Shown one piece after another: positions 21,530 through 32,900 of a DNA stretch of 47,715 nucleotides; within the stretch, counting starts at the first letter, position 1; each line of letters starts with the position of its first letter. Made by a program: the position numbers and the translations under genes. Source of the DNA: Chromera velia (lineage: Eukaryota > Sar > Chromeraceae). The notes below the pieces were generated by a model that was not told the origin of the DNA, did not search any database, and was given only the letters and a program-made list of their open reading frames with translations. The DNA lies in contig JAHBMJ010000074.1 of the NCBI GenBank assembly GCA_018398765.1, positions 10,001-57,715 of the forward strand, read 5' to 3'.

Positions 21530-21582
21530 TCTCTCTCTCTCTCTCTGTGTGTATGTGTGTGTGAGTGTACGTGTGTGTGTGA

Positions 21583-21625
<43 letters not shown>

Positions 21626-21640
21626 TGTGTGCATGTACGC

Positions 21641-21687
<47 letters not shown>

Positions 21688-21692
21688 AGAGA
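21530..21692. repeat. (CT)n-(GT)n-(GA)n microsatellite
   Basis: A CT run, then long GT runs with ACGTGT interruptions, ending in GA repeats. Confidence 0.85.
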
Positions 21693-21699
21693 CTCTTAA

Positions 21700-22680
21700 C
21701 CTACGTGCGGGTCTACGTGGTTTTACGTTAAATTGCTTTTACCAGGATATCATAAAGCTGTGATGACTGTGTTGAAGACATAAGTCAAAAATCTTGTAAA
21801 AAAACGACTAAAAACGTTGTTAGAAAGTCAATAATTTAAAAAAAATGCCGCTTAAAAATCTAAACTTGAAAAACGATAAAAATTGCACTCAAATTTATCG
21901 TGTATGCTTATATATAACCGTTACTCAGCCTTAAAGAGCATACCTAGGAGCACGCAATAGATAAAATCATAGAAAGATCCGAACTTTCCCTTTTTTTGAG
22001 AACATACCTAGTAATGTACTGGATCTGTAAAATAAAACTACTGCCTAGGCTACTGTACCGTTTTCTGTTCCACTTTATTCAAAGCTGTTAAAGAACGCTA
22101 ATGAACTTAGTAATGAGCAGAAGTCTGTCTATGTCTATGCCGCCTAACACAGAGAAAAAAAATAATTTAAGCCCCGGCCCGTTCTCACTTAATTTTTTCT
22201 TTTTTTTACCTGAAGATGTTAGGTGACAAACAACTGTTGTTCAAGTATTGCATAAGTGTTGTTTTGGTGTTGCACAAATGTTGCTTAAGTGTTGCAAAAA
22301 AAAAAAAAAAAAAATAATTTAAGCCAATTCTGGTTTAGTCTTTTTTTTTTTATGATACGTCTAGAAGTCTGTCTGTATAATTCTGTTTATTGCTCTCTGG
22401 ACGGCCGATTAGACTCTGTGAAAGGTCTCATGATGACTGTTATCGGCAGGATCTCAAAAGCTCCTCTACCTCACAGACTATACCTGTGCATCTGTGAGGA
22501 AGGACGCATACCGATCGAAGCATAGGAATCATAACCTCCCTGAACCTAAGTACCACTCTAGGTACCACTTGAAAAAATATAATCAAGATGATCTCTATCT
22601 ATGGCATCATTTTTCAAGAGACCGTCCACGCTTGCGGCGTAGACGGTCAAGACACCGAACTGTTGGGTGTCATTGCGTCA
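21700..22680. other. AT-rich intergenic spacer
   Basis: Poly-A/T rich DNA, including a 20-base A run near 22297 and T runs. A short imperfect repeat GTTG[CT]...AAGTGTTG lies near 22240-22290. No gene seen. Confidence 0.5.
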
Positions 22681-22698
22681 GACTCTTATTGATATAAG

Positions 22699-23003
22699 CT
22701 ACGCTGCTCTACCAATTCCATTGGATCGATCGCGGTAATTAGAAATCCAATTGCCGATTGCAAGCTCCCCGGACTTGGTCCGCGCGGCTTGGAGGGCTCT
22801 TAAATCTTCTGCCTCCCTCATTCGTTTGGCCTCATGGTCCGTGCGAACGTCGCATACTGGCAAGCGAGGTGCACACTTGCATCGCAATTCTTGCATCGCT
22901 CTGACATGCTCTGAGCTTCCATCCATATGCCTGCATGACCTTCGCAATTAAAAACTCCGTCGAGGTCCTCCCTCTCCTGTCGCAAACCTCCCGGAGCGTT
23001 CAA
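22699..23003 (-). CDS. Hypothetical coding fragment with two overlapping frames
   Basis: On the minus strand one frame (22818-23003) carries REDLDGVFNCEGHAGIW and CKNCDASVHLACQY. A second (to TAG at 22699) carries VCDVRTDHEAKRMREAEDLR and SGELAIGNWISNYRDRSNGI. Both look coding and overlap, which suggests either an intron between them or a frameshifted relic. The Cys/His spacing hints at a small zinc knuckle, without confidence. It lies just downstream of the stop of gene G. Confidence 0.35.
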
Positions 23004-23092
23004 GTGTCTACGTAGCTAGCCGCATGGCTGACTACGGGGACCAAACACGGATATTAAGATCTCGCCAATGAATGAAACTCCCTGCCCGCCGG

Positions 23093-23318
23093 CTAGGGCA
23101 TACCGTTTTGCGGCTGCTCTTCTGGTTGTCCTCCGTGCTTGGCAGACTGAGGAGGAGAAGCCGCCTCCGCGTGAGGGGGATCCACCGCCTTTCCGCCCTC
23201 CGGTGTTTCCCTTGTTATCGCCCCCCCCCCTGCCCCCTCTGGTGTGAGTACCGCTTTGTTGTGCCCAGCTTGGCCGCCCTGCTGCTGTTGAGTCTGGGCG
23301 GAGTATGGAGGGGCAGGC
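23093..23318 (-). CDS. Gene G last exon
   Basis: The acceptor TTCATTGCAG precedes PAPPYSAQTQQQQGGQAGHN, and the frame ends at QPQNGMP and TAG. It enters in phase 2, matching the donor GCAGA|GTCAGT of the exon before it. The neighbouring exon frame would otherwise stop 25 bases later at 23825. Confidence 0.55.
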
Positions 23319-26300
23319 CTGCAATGAATGAAATCAATCACGCAGCACGAATCAGCAAATGAAAAAAGAGATCCAGGCAGGAAGAGCCAGCCAGCCAGCC
23401 AGACGAGTGGGTGGGTGGGTGGGTGGGTGAGTGGGCACCCAATGGATCCATCCATCCATCCATCCACGTGTCTTTCTTTCTATCTGTATGTCAACCAGTC
23501 GAGCGATTGATCGATCGATCGTTCTTCATTCATTGATTCGCCCACCCACTTTGTGGAGCTCTGTCTATCTCTTCAGTCACCGGGGAGAAAACAAGGGAGA
23601 GTCAGAAAAGCTTGCACAACTTTCTGAAAGAAGGGAGGGGGGAGAGAGAGCTTCAGGGAGAGCTGATGCATGCATGAAGAACCTGCTGGCAGATTGAAAG
23701 AAAAAGAAAAAAGATGGACTCGGCCAGATGTATGCGCACAGATAGACAGACAGCTGTACTGCAAGCGTTTTCCCTCCCTGAAAAAAAAGTATGCAGAATT
23801 AACAGCAGGGTTTCATTCATTTAATCAGTGTACAACCCCCCCCACTGACTCTGCAGAGGCGTGTGAGGACGTGCTCATCACTCCTCCCCCCCCAGCCTGG
23901 GGCTGTTGGGGAGATGAGGCGGGAGGACCCTCTGGCAGGGGAGATGACGAGGCCGCCGGGGTTGGAGGAAGGGCAGTCGCAGAGGAGAAAGTCGCGGCTG
24001 CTCCTCCCGCTCCCCCCGCACCACCCACTGCTGCTGCTGCTGATGGGCGCTGTGCCGATAATCCTCTGATTGCAGCCATGACTGCTGCAGGCGAGCGCGT
24101 CGGGGGAGCGCCTGTGCCTGTGCCTGTGCCGACGGGAAAACCTCCAAGACTCGGCTGACGCTGACGCTGCTGTGGCTGGAGAGACCCAAGCAGACCTCCC
24201 GGTGCAGACTGCAACGGCAAAGTTTGGACCACACCTCCCGGTCCACTCGCTCCTGCAGTGCCCCCGCCACCTTCTTGGGCGGGAACAGACTGAGAAGACG
24301 CAGTCTGTTGCTGTTGCTGCTGTTGCTGCTGACGCATTCTTTGCTGTTGCTGATACGCCTGCATGGAGGGGGGATTGGGTATCGTTCTGTTAATAGTTGG
24401 AGAGGCAGAGGGAGAACTCACAACCGCAATTCCTCCCTGGGGCCGTGCCGCTGCGGCCTGTTGCTGCTGCTGGAGAAGGGCAGCTCGTCGAGCCACGTGG
24501 TCCTGCACGACTGGGGGGGGAATGGGAGTGGGGGGAGAAGAAGAAGAGACAACGGCTGCTGGAGAGACACCGGACGCCAACGGGGGCACTGATTCAGAAG
24601 GGGGCGAGGCGGCAGGTCTGCCCGGAGCAATCGCTCCTCCCTTCACGAGGGGGTTGGTTGTCTGAGCAACCATGGATGCTGCTGCTGCACTGGTTGCAGG
24701 GTTCGGCCCTGCGGCAGCTGCGTGTGTGTTGGTGGGTGGTGAGGATTCTGGTCCTGTTCCTGCACCCGCGAGGGATGCAGAGGCTGAGACGGGGGCAGCA
24801 GTCGCACCATTCCCTTGCGCTCCTCCTCCGAAAGGGACAACATTCGATGTCGAAGCAGAAGCAGAAGTTGAAGACGAAGAAGGTAACAACGAGGGAGTGC
24901 CCCTCCCACCCGTGGGTCCGACTGCAGTGGGATGTTGGGGGGTAATCTGCACAGGCGGTCTAGGAGGGTGTGTTGTTGCACCCGGCTGTGCCTGTGTGTG
25001 TTGTGGAGGCCTGTGTGCGTGCGTGGGGGGGCTTTGAGGTGAGGAAGAATTCGGAGGCTGGCCTGCCACCCCTCCACCAACTAACGAAGACGTTCGAATT
25101 TGCCCCCCTTTGGAGGCATCAGCGTGCGGCGGCTGCTGTTGGTTGTTGGGGGGAGGGTGTCCCTGGGCTGCCCTCGGCTGGTACCTATGGGGGCCTGGCG
25201 CTGGGGCGTGTCCTGAGGACCCCCCAGGCGGCGATGTCGTTGGATTGTTCCCATGGGAGTGGGGAGGCATAGGAGAGGAGGCTTTGGGTCCTGCGGGCGT
25301 GATCAGTGTGGGGCGGGGAATTGAGTGGGCCTGCTGCTGCGGTCGTGGAGACGGAGAAGGGCTCGGAGACGGCATTTGCATGGGGGGCTGCTGATTCCCT
25401 CCAGTTGCAGAAGCAGTCGTCACAGTGGCTGCTGCAGAGACCCCCGGCATGCCCCCAGTTTGAGGGTGGGGGTGGGCCTGCATGGCCCCTCCGGGGGTAT
25501 GCCCCTGGGGAACCTGAAGGGACCTTGCGGAGGAGGGAGGGGCAGCCGTTCCCGTTGTCTGTCCCTGTCCAGCAGGCTGTTGCCCTGCGGTGGCGTTTGG
25601 CTGCTGGGTCGAGGGAGCCGCCTGGCTTTGGCTTCCGCCGGGGCCTCCAGGTTGACCCGGGGGGCCGGCTGCTGCAGGCCGCCCTGGAAAGCTGGGGCCC
25701 CTTGCGCTGCTGTGGGGGGGACGGGTCTGCTGGGCCCCGGGACCGGCAGCAGAGGTGGACGGGCTGGGGAGCCGGGGCCCCGTTCCCCCCATTGCAGATG
25801 AGCGCGCGGACGCACCACGGGGTGAGGGGGGTCTCGCGGTCCCTTGAGGAAATTTTGCGTGATGGCCAAGCGCAATCTGATTTGTCGACTGCTGTTGCTG
25901 CCGATTCTGCATTGCCAACATAGAGGGCGACACAGGACGACTGACTGAAGAGGCGGGGGGGACCTGGCCAGGCAGGTGGGGCTGAGGTGCAGCAGGCGAG
26001 GAAGGGGCCCTGATTTGCACGTTGAATCTCGGCTGCTGCTGCTGGGTGGTGGCGGTACTGGTGGCTGTTGCCGCGTGTGTGGCGGGTCCTCCACCTCCGC
26101 CTCCCCCTGCAGCAGCAGCAGTCGAAGGAGAAGGCCCAACGAGGGTCGGGTTGGGGTTCTTCTTCAGATCGGCGAGAGTCTTGGACTGCTGCCTTTGGGG
26201 ACCGCTTTGAGACCCCATGCCTTTGTGGCCCTGTGTGTGAGTGTGAGGGGGCGCCTGCTGACCGGAAATCGAAGAGAGAGAATGCGCCTGGGCTCCAGCA

Positions 26301-27015
26301 GAAGAGGCCACGGATTGCGCACCCCCATGCACCCCCGTCTGATGCTGCTGATGAGCATAGCCCCCCCGCTGTGAATGTGAGTGGGGGCCTGGGCCTGCAC
26401 CGGTGTGCTGTTGTGAAGAATGAGCCTGCTGCTGCTGCTGCTGCAAAGGGTTGATGCCCCCCTGCACCTGAGAGGTCAGATGGTAGTGAGTGCCCCCTCG
26501 ACCCCCGTGGAGTGACGCCCCTGCTGCCGCCGCCGCCTTTGATTGTTGATGGTCCCATGCGTTTCTTCGGGTGCTTGCCAACTGCTCATCCCTGGCCCGC
26601 TCGTATCGGCGCCGCAAGTCCTCTTTCGCTTCGAGCTCAACGGCTGCGCGCATGAAATCCTCCGCGTGACGCCAGGTCCAGGCGGGTCGACCTCCTGCAT
26701 GCATGCATGCATGCGTGGGTGGGTACTTCCATGACAATCGATCGATCATTCCCTGAAGTGGAGTGGAGTAGAGTGCGTCAGGTCAGTGAGGGAGTGAGAG
26801 GCATGCAGAGGAAGAGAATGAAGGTGGATGAAGGAAAGGAACAAAGCAGTGCATCAGAACCCACAAATCCAAGGAGAAGGAAAATGCGGACAGCCAATAT
26901 TAGGCACGCATCTTTTATTGAACTAAGGGGGGCAAAGAGACAGGGACAAGATTCAGCGCTCTTTTTCGAGGTTTGACGCCTCTTTTTGCTTTTCCAACAC
27001 TACAACGTCCTCGTG

Positions 27016-27086
<71 letters not shown>

Positions 27087-28805
27087 CCAACAGGAGGAAA
27101 AAAAGAAGATGCAGTTCTAACGCACCCACCCAACAAAGAATTGAGACAAGAACGAGACATACTTTAGCCACACGGGAAGACAAAGAACCGCACCGCATTG
27201 AAACAGTCTCTGAGGGAGAGAGACAAATTTTAAACGGACAAACACACCAACCGCTGTGAGGCTGCTCTCTGTCGAGGGGAGCGTCATTTGGGCCGAACAA
27301 ATTCTTGAAATAAGAGGTCCGCGCGGTATCCGGAAGCATCCGGAAGAAGTAGTCATGCTCCAGGGCAAAAACCTCATGAGGCTCCCAGCTCCGAGTGACC
27401 TTCCAGCTCGCCTGTCTGCACGCACGCACGCAGCATTGACATGCAGACACTTCGCGGAAAGGATACGATATTCCTTCATACAGACAGCCGCCGTTTGGTG
27501 CCGCCATTATTGCGGCGAGCCTTTGTTGTTTGCATTTGAGCGCTCGGACGGGCTGCCTGCCCGCCGCTTTCTGAAGGGATCACACGGCATGCCTGCAAAG
27601 AAATTGGATCACCCTCCTGACCACCCTCCCTCCCTGAAACGGTTTTTCTCAACAGCACTTTGGGCAAATTTCGACGACCAACAGACTCAAGATTGGCAAA
27701 GAGCGCGCACGAAAGAGAGAGAGAAAGAGAGAGGGAGGGGGGAAGGAGAGAGAGAGAGAGGAGGCACCGCCCCATCCGGTGAAATCACAGGCACCTTCAT
27801 CTTTGTAGGGCGCCCGCTCACTCACTCTCATACTCACACACCGGCGCAAAGACAGCCAGCTCAACAAACAGAGAAAAGAAAAGAATTGTTGTGGACGCAG
27901 AAAAGAAACGATGCGGAGAGGAAAGCGTCTGCATGGAAGCTCAAACTCTCAATTCTGCTGGCTGGACCGGCAGATGAACTGACTAACTGACTGACTGACG
28001 GATATCGTTCGGGGAACATATCCTTCCTTTCCCGCAGGACCATCGCCTGAGGCAAGAAGGGCACAAGCACAGGAGGAGGGCTCTTCCTCTTCCCTCCTCT
28101 CGACTTCGGAGAGGAAGAGGAAGAGGAACCGAATCCCATATGGAACCCCACGGGTCCAGCTGCCCCCCCGGGGAGTGAAAGGAAGAGAGGGGGACTTGAG
28201 GACATTCGGTCCCTGTCGACCTGTCGGGACAGCGCCCCTGCCCGCATCAGTTGCACGTAGCGCTCTTGGTCCGTGTGGTAGTAAGAGGGGCTCACCCATT
28301 CTAGCATCACGCACCCTGCAGAGAGAAAGAGAAAGAGAGGGAAGTGAGAGAAGAGGTAGGGAAGAATTCAATCGCTACGCAGACAGAGAGGGAGAGAGAG
28401 AGAGAGCGGTGAATCTGTCAAACAGACCCCCTCCCCTTTTCCTTTCTTTCTTTCTTTCTTTCCATTTCGAATCTTCACGCCCCCCCCCAAAAAAAGAGTC
28501 AGACAGAGTTCGTTTTTTTCATTCGGGCTCTTTCTTTTTGTGGAAAAGGGAGAGGCGCCAGGTAAGCATCTCATTTTCTTTCTTTCTTTCTCAAACACCC
28601 CGCTGGAGAGGGGAGGAGAGAGGCTTCATTCATTCAGGTTGCAGACTCAGTCAGGCCGGTGCGCCCTCTCCCAGAGGATTCATTCGATCATTCATTCGAC
28701 CTTTTCCCGTGCATCCACTCTCACTCTATGTCTGTCTGTCTGTGCATCTTTCCTTCGTTCTCCTCTCCCCTCTGTCTTTTCTCTCCCTCTCTTCTCTCCC
28801 TCTCT

Positions 28806-28847
<42 letters not shown>

Positions 28848-29959
28848 CGTGAGTGAGTGAGTGTGTGCGTGTGTGTGTGAGTGTGTGTGAGTGTCTTGTC
28901 TTGTCCAGCTGACGGACCAGGAGCACGGCATCTGACTGCCCACGTCACCCCTCCAGAACTCAGGCTGCCTCCTGCCTCACTCTCTGTCCCAGCAGTATGT
29001 TGAGATTGAGAGGAATCCCGCCTCCCTCCCCCCCGTCTCCCCCATGCACCGTCACGACCACTCGTCATCGAACCCCCAACCCCAACCCCAGATGCGCTTC
29101 GAGACACACCACCACCCTGCCCCCCTCCGGCAGAGGCAGAGGCAGAGGAGGCAGAGCCCATCCCCGGGATGGCCATGACCTCCAATTTCGTCCAGAACTT
29201 CTTCGAGGGCGCCATCAGGGAGGGGTCAGGAAGAACAGAGAGATGCTCGTTCTGCATACAGAATTTAATACATAAATTTAATACAAATAATACATTAATA
29301 ATTCTGTATGAAAGTAAATGCATGAACTTCCTCGAGGGCGCCATCAGGGAGGGGTCAGGAAGAACAGAGAGATGCTCATTCTGCAGACCGACAGACAGAC
29401 AGATAGACACAGACTATGTGACTTCTCTTTTTCTTTTTTTTTTCTTCTTCCTTTTGAAACGAAAGCAAAGCAAGACAAACCATCCAGACAATCAAAAAAA
29501 GCACCGACAATTAGACACGCGGAAGAGGGCCCGAAGGAGACACAAATAAGCGACCCTCCCTTGCGTCTGCTCCCCCGATGAGATTTCACGAGATTTCTTC
29601 AAGTCAAACGCTGCTTCAAAAAAGAGAAACAGTAAAAAGAAAAGAAACACAAAAACACAACCATAAGACAAACAAGAGACAAGCAGGCACCGTCAAGTCA
29701 GAGAGGGGTGGGTAGCGGTGCGGTATGGGGCTCCTCCTAGCGGAGGGGTGTCCTCTTCTGCCCTCCATTTTTGCTTTCGTGGTGGAGGGAGAAGCCCTCT
29801 CTCTCAGCGGTAACGATGGACAGGCTATATGCTTCTTCTTCTCTCTCCTTCCTTCATGTGAACGATAGACAGACTGACAGACAGACAGACAGCCAGCCAA
29901 ACAAAACAACAACAGACAAAACCATCCTCCCTCCCTCTGTCTCTCTCTCTTTTTCTCTT

Positions 29960-29995
<36 letters not shown>

Positions 29996-32900
29996 TCGAT
30001 GTGTGTATTTTTTTATTTGTTTGTCTATGTGCCTGCATGCACGTGTGTGATTTCTCTTCCCATTGTTTTCTGAATTCTCCCTCATCCACTGTCTGCCTGC
30101 CTGCCTGTCTTACCTCTTTCTGTGCGTCGTTCTTGACTGCTTCCAAAATGGGGGGGAGAATAGGCACGGGGATGAAGACCAGTCCTCTTCCAAGGGGGGA
30201 GGGAGGGGTTGATCCCGAAGAAGACGAACTGGAGACTTTCTGTTGAATCAACCCCATGGCGGCAGCAGGTGAAGACAAGGACAAAGCCCCCCGACTCAGC
30301 TGGTGTGCCTCTTGTTGCCGCTGTTGCTGCTGTATCGGTGGGGGCGTTGGCGTGTGGGGATGCAGCGAGGGCGTGGAAGAGGAAGGCGACGGTTGCATGG
30401 ACTGCAGAGGGGAGATGCCTGAGGGCGGTGAGGGGGGATTCGTCGAGGGTCCCTGAGGTCTCTGCTGCCCGGGCAGTTGTGTCTGTGTCTGCGCCAGTGC
30501 TTCTTCCTGTGCTGTGGCTGCCGTCTTCTGCTGCTGAGCTTGGCCTTGTCCGTGGGGTTGCGGCCACGAGGCGGCGGCGGAAGCGGGCTGTGACACGACC
30601 CCGACCCCCGCGTTCTCTCCTCGTCCCCTCCCTGGAAGTGCCGCCGCCGCCGCCGCACCTGTTGCTGTTGCTGGTGTGGCCCCAACCACGTTGATCTGGT
30701 CTCGTTCTCTCTCTCTCTGCTTCTCGTCCTGCTGCTGCTGCTGCTGCTGCTGTTTTGAGACCCTTTCGAGAGGCCGGTCCTGCAGTTGAACATTCAATGA
30801 AACGCAGACAGATAAGATAGTCTAGCAAGAGACAGACGGAAGGAGTTTCCATCACCAATTAGCAGGTGCTTAAGTCTGTTTTTTTGCTTCTCCTCGCATA
30901 GAATCATGCAAAGATTCATGCACATACAGACAGAAAGAGTCTCCTCCCTGTCTCGCAGGAGCGGCGTCTCGCCTTTCCTTTCCTCTCCGCTCCTCTCCTG
31001 TTCTTTTCTTCTTCGTGCTTCTCACGGACGGACGGACGGACGGACGGAAGGAAGGCAGGAAGGAAAGAAAGGAGGAAGGGAGGGAGGAAAGAAGGGAGGA
31101 AGGAAGGAAGGAAGGTGGAGAAAGGCCCACCAACCAGCCAACGGACACGCGATAACTTGAGGCCCATGCATGGATGCACCAACCCACCTACCGACCGACC
31201 TACGTACCTGCATTCTCTTCATTTCCGACCATGCGGGGAGGTCCTTTTGGGACTTGTGGGTGGGAACCGCAGAAGGTCTCTGGAGTGCTCGGTCGAACAG
31301 GAGACGCCGTTTGGCAGCCCTCATTTGCTGAAGAGTCTCCGTGTCTTCTGCGTCGTCTGGAAGGCCTCTCGGCCTTTGAACGGCCACATAGGGTCCCGGC
31401 TGCTGCTGCTGATGCTGCTGTGCGTTCTTCCCAATGTTCTCCTGCTGCTGCTGTGAGAGTCTGCTGACGGATCTCCTCAGGTGCTCTTGCTGTTGGAAGG
31501 AGGAGACGGAAGAAGAAGAAGAGGAGGAGGAGGCAGCCGATGCAGAGGCAGATGCGGCGAGGTCTGCAGCAGCGTGCTCGAAGACCGCCACCCGTCTCCT
31601 CTCTGCATCCCTCCACGCGGATGTCAAGCAGGTCAACAGCCCGGTCTGCTGACGGGCCTGCACAATGCAGGTATGAAAAGCACCCATCCATTTGAACAAC
31701 AATCAAGGAAGGAAAAATATCTCTAAGAGGGAACGCAAAGATGACTGTTTCTAAGTATTGAGAGAGAAAATGAAAGGGCAGTATTGTTTCGCCAAAGCCT
31801 CAAGAGAATGAGCGTACTCGCAGCCTTGAGGGGGGCTTCCGTTCATCCCCCCAGTCTCCCTTGTCAAATTGTGATTGAAACAAGTACCCACCCATAAACC
31901 GACTTACCCACCTCAGAACAGTCCACCGCCCTACTCCAACGATCCCTATGGGCCCAGTGCTTTGACACCTGCAGACAGACAGACAGACAGGCAGACAGAC
32001 AGACAGACAGGCAGGCAGGCAGGCAGGCAGACAGGCAGACAGGCAGACAGACAGGCAGGCACGCAGGCAGACAGACAGGCAGACAGGCAGACAGACAGAC
32101 AGACAGACAGGCAGACAGACAGGCAGACAGACAGACAGGCAGACAGACAGACAGACAGACAGGCAGGCAGGCAGACAGGCAGGCACAACAAGAATTAAAA
32201 TTGTTTTTTCTTCCGCCAGGGGGAACGGAGGCAAAGGGAACAAAGAAAGACACTTACGCATGCACCACAGGACTAAAACAAAACAATCTTTCGAACCAAC
32301 CCGGCGCCATGCACATCTTTCATTCAAGAATTTCTGTGCATGGAGATTTGACTGATGCTGCTTTCTCGACACACACGGCACTGGCATTGGCACTGACGCA
32401 AGCAAGAGAGAGGAAGAAAGAAGTCGCACTGGGGTTCTCACGACTCCCCTGCCCTCCCCTCGACTGACTGACTGACCAACTGACTGACTGACTGACCTGC
32501 TCATTCAGAGCGATGCGTTTCCACGGATTTCCTTTTAGAGCTTCTCTGCTGCCCACTCGATGCTCCGATAGAGTTGGTCTGGCTTCCCTGCCGTCCTCCT
32601 TACTGAGATTTCCAGAGTAATGCGAGGCTGCTCTCCTTTTTTCTTCCTCTGTGTCGTCCGTCTTTTCCTCCTGCTTCATTTTCTCCTTCTTCTCCCTCTC
32701 TGCTTCTGCTCGGCGGAAAAAACGCGCCCCCTCGACTGAGCCTCCCATCGCCCGCGATTCCCCAAAAAGGCGGCCGGCCCACAATCCCTCCACCGCAGCA
32801 GCAGCAGAGGAGGAAGAGGAAGAGGAGGAAGAATGCCCTGCTGCTGCTGCTCGTTGATCTCCTCCTGTGAGGAGGCCTAGCTCTTCCTTGACAGCCCTCG

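Noticed and set aside
22630..22740. tRNA-like sequence (TGGTAGAGCAG on the minus strand)
   Set aside because: The box A-like word is present, but no proper T-arm with a seven-base loop or acceptor stem can be drawn.
25185..26558. 457-codon minus-strand ORF in another frame of gene G
   Set aside because: It is a shadow of the GC-rich giant exon; the Q/P/S-rich frame is longer and joins in phase at both ends.
31864..32253. Cys/Leu/Ser-repeat open frames over the GACA/GGCA tract
   Set aside because: Tetranucleotide repeats read in four-codon cycles stay open in all frames; the flanking exon has a better explanation.
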